A stretch of 64,000 nucleotides of DNA from Bifidobacterium reuteri DSM 23975. GTDB lineage: Bacteria; Actinomycetota; Actinomycetes; Actinomycetales; Bifidobacteriaceae. Where the stretch lies: assembly GCF_000741695.1 (NCBI RefSeq), contig NZ_JGZK01000003.1:345864-409863 (forward strand), in the 5' to 3' direction. Positions within the stretch are counted from its first letter, which is position 1; each line of letters opens with the position of its first letter. Made by a program: the position numbers and the translations under genes. This document shows positions 44,817-53,497 of this stretch, piece by piece. The notes beneath the pieces were generated by a model. The model saw only the letters and a list, made by a program, of their open reading frames with translations, was not told the DNA's origin and searched no databases.

Positions 44817-46532
44817 TTACGCCTTCGGCGTGGAGACCTGATGGCTGACGATGGTGTTGCCGTTCTGGTCATACCCTTCCAGACCGGCCCTGGCATCGCG
44901 CAGCGCTCGCTCCTCTCGCTCCAGCAGCGGGATCACCGTGGTCTCCGCCGCGTAGGAGGCTTGGGGCTCGTGCTCGCCGGTGTCGTCGTCATCCTCCTCG
45001 GTGGCAGCCGTCGTATTTCCGTTGTCGACGGCCTTGACGGATGATGCCGCTGCCTGCCGCTCTTCCTGCTCATGCATGTCGATGAGCTCTCTGAGCGTAA
45101 TGGTGGATGCCGAGGACGGCTGTGCGTTGGGCGTAGGCTGAGGCTTGGTCGAGCCTGTGGCGGTCACCGGCCGGTTCGCCGTCTGATCGTCATTGTCCGT
45201 TGCGTGCTTGTCCGTGACGCTTCTGTCGGCGGCAGCGACCTTCGGCGTGACGTCGATGCTGCCGGCCGCGATGATATCCGCGCTTCCTGTACGGTCGGGG
45301 TCGTTCGTATCATCGGGATTCTGCGCAACATGATGCTGTGCGTCGGGATTCCGTACAGCGTTGTTGGCCGCGTTCGCAGTGCGTTGGGCCTGCCGCGCGG
45401 CATCCTGCTGCCCGTCATTGTTCAACAAGGTGCCCACCGTGATGGTGGAAGGGTTATGGGATGACTTGCCGGTGGCTTTTGCCGCGGATGGCGTAGTGGC
45501 CGTGGATCGGCTGATGACCCCGAGCTGATGGGCGAGACGCTCCACTTGGGCCTTGAACTGGATGATGCGGTCGTTGTCCGCGCGGTTCAGCGCCTGGATG
45601 AACTCGCCGACCTGTTCCATCTGCAGCCACAGATTGGCGCGGAGCATGATGAGGTCATCGAGTCGCGCGCCCATCATGCGGCCGTATGCGGAAAGCACGG
45701 CATTGCGATGGGACTCATCAAGTTTGCCGAAAATCCACGCCAGATCGCGGGCGGGATCATTGACCTGCATATCCTGCCAATTGGTGATTGCGGCGATGGT
45801 GGATCCGGAGAACAGCATATCGCCATCGGAGAAGCCACCGTGCACCGTGCAGGTGGAAAACGACCATAGTCCCTCGGTTTCGATGACTTGCGCCCAGCTG
45901 TTGGTGATCTCCTGCGGCACATGGCCCGCTGCGCGCAGTCGTCTGATCCAGGCGATGAGTTGGGCACGAATCTGACCGGTGGTGAATACCGGATACTTGG
46001 CGGCTTTCAGGAATGCGGGAGGCAGGCGGTGGATGGCTCCCAATGCCGTGCCTACCGAAGCGCAGTCGTCCAGCGTCAGCAGATCGAGCGAGCGCGCCTG
46101 TCCTTCATTGTGGGTGGCGATCATCACCGCCGTCTGGCCGGTCGGGCCTGGTTTGGTTTTCGGTTTCGGCGCGGCAGCGACCGCTGCCTGATCCAGGGCT
46201 TGGGCGGTCGAGGTGGCGCCCGGCTGCGGTACTTTGCCCGGAGCGAATGCAATCACATGGTCCAGATTGAACCCGAGGCCACCGGGCTCCCGCGCTGCAA
46301 ACAACGTCTGCGCGGCCTGCACACGGCGTGTCAGACGCGTGCGACCTTCCTTGGTGTCGGTGGCGTACACGTCATACAGTTTGCCCGAGGCGTCCTGTAT
46401 GACTGCCTGATCGATGCCTTTGGCCAGATCAGTCGCGCTCTGCTGAGCGGTCTGACGAACTCCTGCAACGGCCAGATTCGGCAGGACGGCTGAGGCCAAT
46501 GCCGCCAACATGTAATTGCTTCGTCTCATCAC
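44817..46532 (-). CDS. Degenerate aminoglycoside-phosphotransferase-fold protein with acidic tail
   Basis: 571 residues. Residues 1-345 follow the APH/macrolide-kinase fold (VRQTAQQSATDLAKGI, LGAIHRLPPAFLKAAKY, DPARDLAWIFGKLDESHR). The key catalytic motifs are altered: HGDxxxxN reads HGGFSDGD (231-238), losing the catalytic Asp, and the metal-binding IDWE reads TNWQD (250-254). This suggests a pseudokinase. Residues about 346-571 are low-complexity, rich in Asn, Asp, Thr and Ala, with a late helical EREERALRDARAGLEGYD. The N-terminus has a hydrophobic stretch (LAALASAVLPNLAVAG). The start is uncertain by one codon. Neighbour of the UvrD-type gene. Confidence 0.75.
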   Translation of the reverse strand: MMRRSNYMLAALASAVLPNLAVAGVRQTAQQSATDLAKGIDQAVIQDASGKLYDVYATDTKEGRTRLTRRVQAAQTLFAAREPGGLGFNLDHVIAFAPGKVPQPGATSTAQALDQAAVAAAPKPKTKPGPTGQTAVMIATHNEGQARSLDLLTLDDCASVGTALGAIHRLPPAFLKAAKYPVFTTGQIRAQLIAWIRRLRAAGHVPQEITNSWAQVIETEGLWSFSTCTVHGGFSDGDMLFSGSTIAAITNWQDMQVNDPARDLAWIFGKLDESHRNAVLSAYGRMMGARLDDLIMLRANLWLQMEQVGEFIQALNRADNDRIIQFKAQVERLAHQLGVISRSTATTPSAAKATGKSSHNPSTITVGTLLNNDGQQDAARQAQRTANAANNAVRNPDAQHHVAQNPDDTNDPDRTGSADIIAAGSIDVTPKVAAADRSVTDKHATDNDDQTANRPVTATGSTKPQPTPNAQPSSASTITLRELIDMHEQEERQAAASSVKAVDNGNTTAATEEDDDDTGEHEPQASYAAETTVIPLLEREERALRDARAGLEGYDQNGNTIVSHQVSTPKA

Positions 46533-46638
46533 CCTTCCACACTAATACATGTCTGGTGTTTCAGTGGTGCGGCACGGGGCGAAAAGTCCGTGAATCGGAC
46601 GTCTGCGGCCATGAGATGCCATGCGTCCGCTTTCTTGA

Positions 46639-46696
46639 AGGGGTCGATGAAGGAATCGACGAAAGCAATGACGAGGGGATTGACGAAGGGATTGAC
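46639..46696. repeat. Degenerate 12-bp tandem repeat upstream of the helicase gene
   Basis: About five imperfect units of GACGAAGGGATT (GATGAAGGAATC, GACGAAAGCAAT, GACGAGGGGATT, GACGAAGGGATT) end just before the helicase start. They are open in frame with it, so they could also encode an N-terminal extension from 46590. Confidence 0.6.
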
Positions 46697-46712
46697 GTGC
46701 CACAATGGAGAT

Positions 46713-48290
46713 ATGGAACATGCGCAGCGGATTCTTGAAGGACTTGACGAGCGGCAACGTACGGCGGCCACAACGCTCAACGGTCCAGTGCGCATCATCG
46801 CCGGGGCGGGCGCAGGCAAGACGCGAACCGTCACCCGTCGTATCGCCTATGCCTGCGCCACAGGAGCGTGGCGGCCCGAAAGGACGCTTGCTGTCACGTT
46901 CTCGGTAAAGGCGGCGGCGGAAATGCGTGCCCGTCTGCATCAGCTGGGGCTCGCCGGCGCATCGGCCCATGGCGGACGACCGGGATCACCGGATGCGGCA
47001 GGCGTGACGGCTGCGACCTTCCATTCCGCCGCACTGCATCAGCTCAACAGTGTGTGGGCCGACGTGTGCGAGGCACCGTTCCCGCATCTGATTGAGGACC
47101 AGCGTGATGTGGCATCACGCGCCATCACGCGGGTGACGGCCAACGCGGACACCGATCCCATCACCGTCAGGGATGTTCTGGCTGAAATCAACTGGGCGAA
47201 GGTGTCCTTGGTCGCTCCCGAGGATTACGGGCGCGTGAGCGTCGCGGCGAAACGCATGCCTCCGGCCGGGCTGTCCCCTCAACGGTTCGTCGACATCTAT
47301 GCCGCCTATGAGCGGGAGAAGACCTCTAGGGGGGAGATCGATTTCGACGATATCCTGCTGCTGGTATGCCATATCATGGACGATTTTCCGGAAGCGGCGG
47401 CACAGATCCGATCCACCATCGGATGGCTGACTGTCGATGAGTATCAGGATGTGTCGCCATTGCAGCATCGGCTCATGATGCTGTGGCTCGGCGGCGGGGG
47501 AGCTGAGGGGAAGGCCGCGCTGAACCGGAATGTGTGCGTCGTCGGTGATCCGGCACAGACCATCTACTCGTTCGCCGGGGCCTCAAGCTGGGATCTGCTT
47601 CGTTTCTCCGATGAATTCGGGCCGCTTGCCGCGGACGTCGATCTCAACACGGATTATCGTTCGACGCCCGAAGTCGTGTCCTTGGCCAATGCGGTGCTTG
47701 CCGCGGCGCCAAATCGTCAGGACTATCTGAGACTCGTGTCCGCTCGTGATTCAGGCGCCAAAGTGTCGAGGACCGCCTACGACACCGATCTTGAGGAAGC
47801 ACAGGGGGTGGCGGCGCGTATCGACCGGCTGGTGCGCAACGGGGCCAAGCCATCGGATTGCGCGATTCTGACGCGCATCAATGCGCAACAGCCGGTGTTC
47901 GGCGCCGCCCTCCGTCAATACGGTCTGCGGTTCCGGGTCCGCAAGGATTCGGGATGGCAGACCTCGGCGCTGTCCACTGATGCGGCATCGCGTCAGGCCT
48001 TGCTGGAGGCTATGGGGCTGGATGGTGCCGGAGACGTGGCCAAGGATGATCCAGGGGTCACCATCTCCACCATTCACGCGGCCAAAGGTCTGGAATTCGA
48101 CACGTGTTCCTTGTCGGATGTTCGGAAGGGCTGCTGCCATATGGTGCGCCCGATTGGCGAGCTGCTGGAGGAGGAGCGTCGTTTGATGTACGTCGCCATC
48201 ACGCGCGCCCAGGATTCGCTGCATCTGTCATTTGCGAGGACCAAGGACGGATACGGCGCCCAACAGCGCCGCCCGTCCCGGTTCCTCTAG
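46713..48290 (+). CDS. UvrD/PcrA-type superfamily 1 DNA helicase, short form
   Basis: 525 residues from ATG 46713 (or 566 from 46590). SF1A motifs: Q-motif LDERQRTAA, Walker A AGAGAGKT (30-37), TFHSAALHQL, Walker B-type VDEYQDVSPLQ, VVGDPAQTIYSF, LNTDYRSTPEVV, STIHAAKGLEFD and EERRLMYVAITRAQDSL. Between the 2A strand GLRFRVR and STIHAAKGLEF there are only about 50 residues, where UvrD/PcrA normally carry the 2B domain of over 100. So 2B is essentially missing. Translocates on single-stranded DNA with ATP; role in repair presumed. Divergent from the pseudokinase gene; convergent with DUF2342. Confidence 0.88.
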   Translation: MEHAQRILEGLDERQRTAATTLNGPVRIIAGAGAGKTRTVTRRIAYACATGAWRPERTLAVTFSVKAAAEMRARLHQLGLAGASAHGGRPGSPDAAGVTAATFHSAALHQLNSVWADVCEAPFPHLIEDQRDVASRAITRVTANADTDPITVRDVLAEINWAKVSLVAPEDYGRVSVAAKRMPPAGLSPQRFVDIYAAYEREKTSRGEIDFDDILLLVCHIMDDFPEAAAQIRSTIGWLTVDEYQDVSPLQHRLMMLWLGGGGAEGKAALNRNVCVVGDPAQTIYSFAGASSWDLLRFSDEFGPLAADVDLNTDYRSTPEVVSLANAVLAAAPNRQDYLRLVSARDSGAKVSRTAYDTDLEEAQGVAARIDRLVRNGAKPSDCAILTRINAQQPVFGAALRQYGLRFRVRKDSGWQTSALSTDAASRQALLEAMGLDGAGDVAKDDPGVTISTIHAAKGLEFDTCSLSDVRKGCCHMVRPIGELLEEERRLMYVAITRAQDSLHLSFARTKDGYGAQQRRPSRFL

Positions 48291-48336
48291 CGCCGAAGCC
48301 GCAATCGCCTGACCGGTATCGATTGCAGCTTGTCAG

Positions 48337-50142
48337 CTACTTGGTGCCGTTGGTGCCGCTGGTAGTACCGTCTGTTTGGTCCGTGCCGTCCGTATGGTCG
48401 GTGTTGTCGTTGTTTCCGCCCTTATCACCGTCCTCATCGAGCAGTTTCGACAGCTCGGCATCCCAGTCGATATCTGCTGATTTGCCCTCGGCGGCTGGAT
48501 GACCGGCAGATGAGGCCTGTGACGCGCCGGTGCCGGAACCAGCGCCGGCGCCATCGTCCTGCCGGCCGGCACCCTGTTCGGCGGGCAGCGTCGGCAGCAG
48601 ATCGGGATGCGACCATTTGGCGTCGCGGCCTTCGGGGCCTTCGGCTGCAGTGATCATCTCCCACAATCCCGCTGCTTCGCGCATGCGCTTCGGACGCAGC
48701 TGCATGCCGAGCAGACTCTCGAAGGTGCGTTCGGCGGGGCCTCCCATGGCGCGTTCGCGACGCATCATCTCACGCAGCTGCTCGATATGCGGTAGATGCG
48801 CCATGCCGGCGCGCCACACGACGCAGTCCACCCAGCCTTCGACCATCGCCAGCAGCGATTCCAGCGAAGCCAGTGCCTCGCGTTGCTCCGGGGTGTCGGG
48901 AATGCCGACTTTGGTGAGGTTCACAGCCCCAGAGATCGACTCCGGATCCATCGACGTGGCGTCGCGCAGCTGCTCCTCCATGGCATCCAGATCGATGGAA
49001 ATGCCACGGGCGTATTTGCCGATCAGCGCCTCAAACCGGGGCATCAGCCATGGTACTGAGGCGTACAGCCGGGCATGTGCCATCTCCTGCAGGGCAAGGA
49101 AGGACAGCACTTCGGATTCCGGAATGTGTTCGGTCATGTTGAAATCGGCGAATGCCGCCGCAAACTGGGCGTCGAGATCGTCGGCGTCTGATGCGTCATC
49201 TCCGCTGCCGGCCTCTGATGGTGTCTGCGGGCCGGCATCCGAATCGGTGTTGGTGTCAGAATTGTGAGATTGCGCTGAGGTGAAGCCAGCCGGATAGTGG
49301 GAGTCTGCGTCATTCGACCCATCACCCGCAGTGTCCTGCTGGATTGGATCCTGCTGAGCCTGGCCGTTCAGCATGGCCGCATACTCGGTGGCGTTCTGTG
49401 CGATCAGACCGCCGGCCGGATTCTGCAACAGGGCGATGCCCTGATCGAAACTGCCATGCACCTCATGGCTGAGATTGCCTGCAGCATGTCCGAGCTGCAT
49501 GGCGAACGAGGTGTTGCCCAAGAGTTTCATCAGCTGAGCCGGGTCCTTCATGCCATCAGGAATCGGAATGGGGACAGGACCGGCGAACATGCCGGCGATT
49601 TCCCCGGTGCCGTCGCCGAACATGCCGCCCAGACGCTCCGAGATAACCGAAGCCAGCGCGTCGTTCATCGACTCGGCCACCGGGGAGGCGAACTTAGCCC
49701 ACTGGTCGATGGTGCCTTCCACCCATCCGGCGCGGGTCAGCACATCCGGCTCTCCCGGGGCTGGATTGAATTCGCATGCGGTGTCTAGCCACAGGTTGGC
49801 CTCGCTCATCGCACGACGTGCGGCCTCGCCGTCCACGGCAGACACGCTGGACTCGGAGCCCGAGGCATTGGCCTGCTGCAATGCGATGGACTTGGCGAGC
49901 TTCACATTGATGGGCCCTTCCTCCACCGTGCGCTGCATGTCGGACATGGTGTTGAGCCCGCCCGCGCTGAACGCGGCCATCATCTGCTGCACTTCGGAGG
50001 GGTCTGGCAGGCGGCTGGGATCCTGGCTCATCAATTGTTCCCGTATCTCCTCCGGCAGCTGACTGATCTGCTGCCATGCCATCTCACCTTGGATAGGGCC
50101 GAAGCATTTGATCAACCATTCGTGAATCGCGTTGTCGTCCAT
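48337..50142 (-). CDS. DUF2342 (zincin-like) protein
   Basis: 601 residues of the actinobacterial family often labelled zinc-dependent metalloprotease. Family landmarks: MDDNAIHEWLIKCFGP-type start, GTIDQWAKFASPVAESM, LGHAAGNLSHEVHGSFD, and the helix FLALQEMAHARLYASVPWL. In the expected HExxH place it reads QEMAH, so protease activity is doubtful. An acidic insertion (about 285-340) and an acidic C-terminal tail with TDGT repeats flank the core. Start fixed by family match at the complement of 50140-50142, with AGAAGGACACGC before it. Next to UvrD and YlbL-like genes, an arrangement also known in mycobacteria. Confidence 0.82.
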   Translation of the reverse strand: MDDNAIHEWLIKCFGPIQGEMAWQQISQLPEEIREQLMSQDPSRLPDPSEVQQMMAAFSAGGLNTMSDMQRTVEEGPINVKLAKSIALQQANASGSESSVSAVDGEAARRAMSEANLWLDTACEFNPAPGEPDVLTRAGWVEGTIDQWAKFASPVAESMNDALASVISERLGGMFGDGTGEIAGMFAGPVPIPIPDGMKDPAQLMKLLGNTSFAMQLGHAAGNLSHEVHGSFDQGIALLQNPAGGLIAQNATEYAAMLNGQAQQDPIQQDTAGDGSNDADSHYPAGFTSAQSHNSDTNTDSDAGPQTPSEAGSGDDASDADDLDAQFAAAFADFNMTEHIPESEVLSFLALQEMAHARLYASVPWLMPRFEALIGKYARGISIDLDAMEEQLRDATSMDPESISGAVNLTKVGIPDTPEQREALASLESLLAMVEGWVDCVVWRAGMAHLPHIEQLREMMRRERAMGGPAERTFESLLGMQLRPKRMREAAGLWEMITAAEGPEGRDAKWSHPDLLPTLPAEQGAGRQDDGAGAGSGTGASQASSAGHPAAEGKSADIDWDAELSKLLDEDGDKGGNNDNTDHTDGTDQTDGTTSGTNGTK

Positions 50143-50290
50143 GCGTGTCCTTCTGTTGCTGCGGCATACGTCTCGCACACCCCGAGATTGGATTACCTCA
50201 AGTGTAGGCGGTGCCCGCGCCCGTTCGCCTGAGGCGAGCGGATGCCGGGCATCCCGGTGACGGTTTGCGGCGCCGGAGTGGTGCGGCCCG

Positions 50291-50330
50291 TTGTCCGCGC
50301 TGCCGCCCATTGCCTACACTGTTGCTTATG
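50291..50330 (+). promoter_or_regulatory. Promoter of apparently leaderless YlbL-like gene
   Basis: TTGTCC (50291-50296), 18-base spacer, TACACT (50315-50320), then 7 bases to the ATG at 50328. No ribosome site. The message probably starts at the ATG. Confidence 0.55.
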
Positions 50331-51179
50331 TTTGCACGATGGTTCGCACGATTCAGGTCGTATGTCGCCGGCCGTTCGCCAAGGTATTTCACGGGTGCCG
50401 TGGCGGTGGCGCTCGCTGTGGTGGTGTTGCTGCTGCCCAGCCCCTACGTTATCGAGATGCCCGGTCCAACCCAGGATGTGCTGGGCAAGGTAGATGAGGG
50501 CGATGTGATTGATGTCTCCGGCGAAGGTGTGGCGACGTACAAGGATTCAGGCAAGTTGCTCCTGGTCACGGTGAGCGCGTCGGGTGTGCCCGGGTATCCG
50601 ATCGTCAACGCGCAGGCGGTTTGGGGATGGGCGAATCCACATGTGGAGGTCATGCCCCGTGAGGCGGTGGTCCCGGTCGGACAGACCGCAGACGAATACC
50701 AGCAGGAGGTCGATGCCGATATGTCCGGTTCGCAGGACACGGCCGGAGAAGTGGGGATCGCATATGCGAAAAACCACGCAAGCGAGCTGGGAATCGACGT
50801 ATCCGCGCTGGACAAGGTCAGCGTGACCATGCATGTCGACAAAATCGGCGGTCCTTCGGCCGGCATGATGTATGCCTTGGGTCTCATCGACAAGCTCACG
50901 GCAGCGGAGGAAAGCGGCGGACACGTCATCGCCGGCACCGGCACGATCGACTCTAAAGGCAAGGTCGGCAGAATCGGCGGCGTTCGTCTGAAGATGCTCG
51001 CCGCCAAACGCGATGGCGCCACATGGTTCCTTACGCCGTCCGGCAACTGCGACGAGGCCGTAGGGCATGTGCCGCAAGGGGTGCGGGACGTCAAGGTCGC
51101 AACCTTGGATGAGGCGTACCAAGCTTTGGTAGCCATCGGGCAAGGTAGGGGTGACAGTCTGCCGCATTGCTCGGCATAA
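50328..51179 (+). CDS. YlbL-like membrane-anchored Lon-domain (S16) protease lacking PDZ
   Basis: 283 residues. One N-terminal membrane segment (GAVAVALAVVVLLLPSP) is followed by VIEMPGPTQDVLG and VSASGVPGYPIVNAQAVWGW, typical of YlbL proteins. The Lon-type catalytic domain follows: Ser177 in GGPSAGMMYAL and Lys222 in GGVRLKMLAAK. YlbL homologues usually have a PDZ domain of about 100 residues between these parts. Here only about 35 residues separate SGSQDTA from the VTMHVD strand, so PDZ is absent. It acts outside the cell membrane on unknown targets. Start chosen from the -10 position and family fit. Confidence 0.82.
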   Translation: MFARWFARFRSYVAGRSPRYFTGAVAVALAVVVLLLPSPYVIEMPGPTQDVLGKVDEGDVIDVSGEGVATYKDSGKLLLVTVSASGVPGYPIVNAQAVWGWANPHVEVMPREAVVPVGQTADEYQQEVDADMSGSQDTAGEVGIAYAKNHASELGIDVSALDKVSVTMHVDKIGGPSAGMMYALGLIDKLTAAEESGGHVIAGTGTIDSKGKVGRIGGVRLKMLAAKRDGATWFLTPSGNCDEAVGHVPQGVRDVKVATLDEAYQALVAIGQGRGDSLPHCSA

Positions 51180-51257
51180 TCGCAAACATGGTCACTGAGC
51201 GAGATGTTTCGGTGAAATTAACGCGTTTGTTCCCCGAGACTTGCTAATGTTGCCTCT

Positions 51258-51674
51258 GTGAATCAAACGGCATCACAGAACGCTGAAGAATTTGGATTTA
51301 AGCCTGGAGACATCGTCCAGGAGTGGCTCTGGGACGACGACGTGGATGATTCCATCCGCGCCAAGATCGAAGAGCGTACTGGCGAGGAACTCGTGGATGA
51401 GGATTACAATTCCTCCGTGGATGGCGTCATTCTGTGGTGGCGCGATGGCGATGACGAAGACGAGCTGTCCGACACCATCGTCGACGCATGCGCCGTGCTC
51501 GATGACGATGGTCCGCTGTGGGTGCTGACTCCCAAGCCGGGGCGCCCCGGTGCCGCAAGCTCCTCCACTGTGCAGTCCGCGGCGCAGACTGCAGGCATGA
51601 ATGCAGCCACCCCGCTTACCGTCAGCAAGGATTGGAACGGCATCCGACTGCGCGCCTTCGGCAAAGGACGCTGA
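51258..51674 (+). CDS. DUF3052 protein
   Basis: 138-residue acidic protein of an actinobacterial family. Landmarks FGFKPGDIVQEWLWDDDVDD, VDGVILWWRDGDDEDELSD and GPLWVLTPKPGRPG. No membrane segment. GTG start at 51258 lies 7 bases after an extended -10 (TGCTAATGT), so it too looks leaderless. Function unknown. It is the last gene before a 1.4-kb non-coding stretch. Confidence 0.85.
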   Translation: MNQTASQNAEEFGFKPGDIVQEWLWDDDVDDSIRAKIEERTGEELVDEDYNSSVDGVILWWRDGDDEDELSDTIVDACAVLDDDGPLWVLTPKPGRPGAASSSTVQSAAQTAGMNAATPLTVSKDWNGIRLRAFGKGR

Positions 51675-51689
51675 CCGATGGTCTCGGGC

Positions 51690-51923
51690 TTAGTGGCCCG
51701 TCACGTCATTGTCTGAGTGGTGCTTGCCCATTACCCCCCTCTGATGGACGTTGCCGTGAAGCAGACAGCGGAGCTGTTTGTAGGCAACGTGCGAGCCGGC
51801 AGGCGAGCCAGTTGGATGCCGCGCGTAGCACGTCCGTAATTGCAGGACGGGCTGTCAGCGAAGCTGACTGGGGGAGAGATGGAAGCCGGATCCCTCGGTT
51901 ATTGGTGAGACGGACCACTAGGT
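51690..51923. repeat. MITE-like element, long copy
   Basis: About 234 bases with terminal inverted repeats (TAGTGGCCCGTC on the left; GAGACGGACCACTA on the right). The right half carries GCTGTCAGCGAAGCTGAC TGGGGGAGAGA as in the short copies. An extra inner segment of about 110 bases, including GAGCTGTTTGTAGGC and GTCCGTAATTGC, is shared with the element at 62393-62541. No coding capacity. Confidence 0.75.
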
Positions 51924-53059
51924 TTGGTGCCGAACGGGTGAATCGATTGCATGGATCATCCGTATCCTCGGCCGATTGCCTGGCTGATCCGTCCTGATAC
52001 CTGAACATGGCCTTGAACATGGGTTCAGAGACGGATTCTCGTGTCTCTGAAGAGCGGTTCAGCCGTTTTCGGGCTTCAGGGACTGGTTTTCGTGTCCTGG
52101 AAATGCGATTCTGCCGTTTTCGCACTTCCGGGACGGGTTTCGTGTGCCTGCGCCTGTGACGTGTGTGCGGCGGGGGTTGGGAATCCTTGGAATTCCGCCA
52201 TTCCTTCCGGGCGGCGATCGACGTGGCGCGGGAGGATCCGTCCCCGGAACGACGAAACGGGCCGAATTAGGCTTCCGGGACGGGTTTTCGTGTCCCTGAA
52301 GTGCGATTCAGCAGTTTTCAGGCTTTCCGGGACGGATTCGGTGCGTTTGCGCCGTTCCTATGCGGCAAATTGGTGTATGGGATGCCGCCGTGAGCGCGTA
52401 TCGTATGCCATGCGTATGTTCCGTGTGCCATGGTAGTGCGATTCGAGCCGTTTGGGGCTCGCGTGACGGACCGGCCTTGTTCTCTTCTCATGCGCGGATC
52501 AGATGATCCTTGGAATTCCGCCATTCTTGTTTGCGGTACGGGTGATGAATCATCGCGGATCATCGTGGATGCCGCCGCGCCAGCGCGATATCGCATTATT
52601 TGCGGCGCTGTGGCACAAGGTGCAGCACAAGCACCCGCTATGTCGTCTCACTTAACGTGCGTTGAGTGTCCGTCAAGTACGTTGAGTGAGAAAAGACCTG
52701 GAGAGAAGTGTGGGGCGTCGAACCGCGAAAGCGCCTGTCGGCGCAAGGGCCGCTCTCGGCGGCAAAAAATGGAGCCCGGGGCTTAAGCACGGCCCGACGC
52801 GGGTATCAGTACAGCGTGCGGTATCACCCGCCGCTTGCTGGCAAAAGATGATTCATGATGTGCCTTGCGCGAAGTGGCTGATACCGATTGTCGCCCGATG
52901 AGTCCCCAGTCTGCCCTTGCGAGATTGTTGAATCCCTCAATTGTTTACGAGACAGACCACTAGAGGATCACCTGAAAAACCAAGTTCACGATATTCCGGT
53001 GCCGGGATAGCGGAAGCGGGCGTGCCGCAATCACTGCGGCACGCCGGTAGACATCGGGG
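51924..53059. other. Long non-coding stretch with degenerate repeats
   Basis: No supportable gene. It holds copies of a roughly 57-base unit (TTTTCGTGTC, TGCGATTC, GTTTTC, CCGGGACGGG) at about 52031-52086, 52087-52140 and 52279-52336, with a fourth diverged at 52427-52475. The 21-mer ATCCTTGGAATTCCGCCATTC occurs at 52184-52204 and 52506-52526; its core also occurs in the 33064 palindrome. An isolated MITE terminal repeat, GAGACAGACCACTAG, is at 52949-52963. Open frames here are short and lack recognisable protein character. Confidence 0.6.
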
Positions 53060-53090
53060 TTGACACGCTGTGCCGGTAATGCGCTATTGT
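53060..53090 (+). promoter_or_regulatory. tRNA-Val promoter
   Basis: TTGACA (53060-53065) and TATTGT (53085-53090), spacer 19, ending 10 bases before the tRNA. Confidence 0.6.
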
Positions 53091-53100
53091 GGACAGTTGC

Positions 53101-53174
53101 GGGCAATTAGCTCAGTTGGTTAGAGCGCCACCTTTACACGGTGGATGTCGGGGGTTCGAGTCCCTCATTGCCCA
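53101..53174 (+). tRNA. tRNA-Val (anticodon TAC)
   Basis: Complete cloverleaf. Acceptor stem GGGCAAT / ATTGCCC with discriminator A; D-arm GCTCAGTTGGTTAGAGC; anticodon arm CCACC-TTTACAC-GGTGG giving anticodon TAC; T-arm GGGGTTCGAGTCCC-type. The terminal CCA is not fully encoded (ACCT follows). Its 3' part is duplicated at 54301-54329, marking it as an integration site. Confidence 0.95.
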
Positions 53175-53192
53175 CCTTGTCGAAAATGCATT

Positions 53193-53237
53193 AAAAGCCG
53201 CTTCCGCCTTATGGGAGTAGGGCTGAGCGGCTTTTCT
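53193..53237 (+). terminator. Terminator after tRNA-Val
   Basis: AAAAGCCGCT / AGCGGCTTTT stem followed by CTGTTTT, 20 bases after the tRNA. Confidence 0.85.
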
Positions 53238-53290
53238 GTTTTCACTGGATATCACGCGAAATCACTGGTGTAATGTCTCGGGGCCTAAAT

Positions 53291-53349
53291 GACGCATGTG
53301 TCGGAGCATGGTTGACGGCATGTCCTGGGGTATGGTTGACACATGCGTC
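53291..53349. repeat. 12-bp inverted repeat with doubled ATGGTTGAC
   Basis: GACGCATGTGTC (53291-53302) and GACACATGCGTC (53338-53349) are perfect complements; ATGGTTGAC occurs at 53308 and 53332 between them. The look is that of an insertion-sequence end or solo terminal repeat. The rest of 53238-53497 shows nothing else. Confidence 0.5.
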
Positions 53350-53497
53350 GTGTCGATGTCATGCGGCTGCCGGTTTGTCTCTTGGCCCGAGCGGGTAGTC
53401 GCGTGTGATGTCAAGCGGCTGGTCTGTTTTGTTTCAATGTTTGTTCAGCAGGGTTTGGCAGTGTTTTTCCGCAGTGCCAAGGTGGTACCGGTCATGT

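Noticed and set aside
44817..46532. Functional macrolide or aminoglycoside resistance kinase
   Set aside because: The catalytic and metal Asp motifs are altered, and the context is a conserved actinobacterial locus rather than a resistance region.
52041..52436. 131-codon frame in the non-coding stretch (and others to 52901)
   Set aside because: Runs across degenerate 57-base repeats, with no ribosome site and no recognisable protein character.
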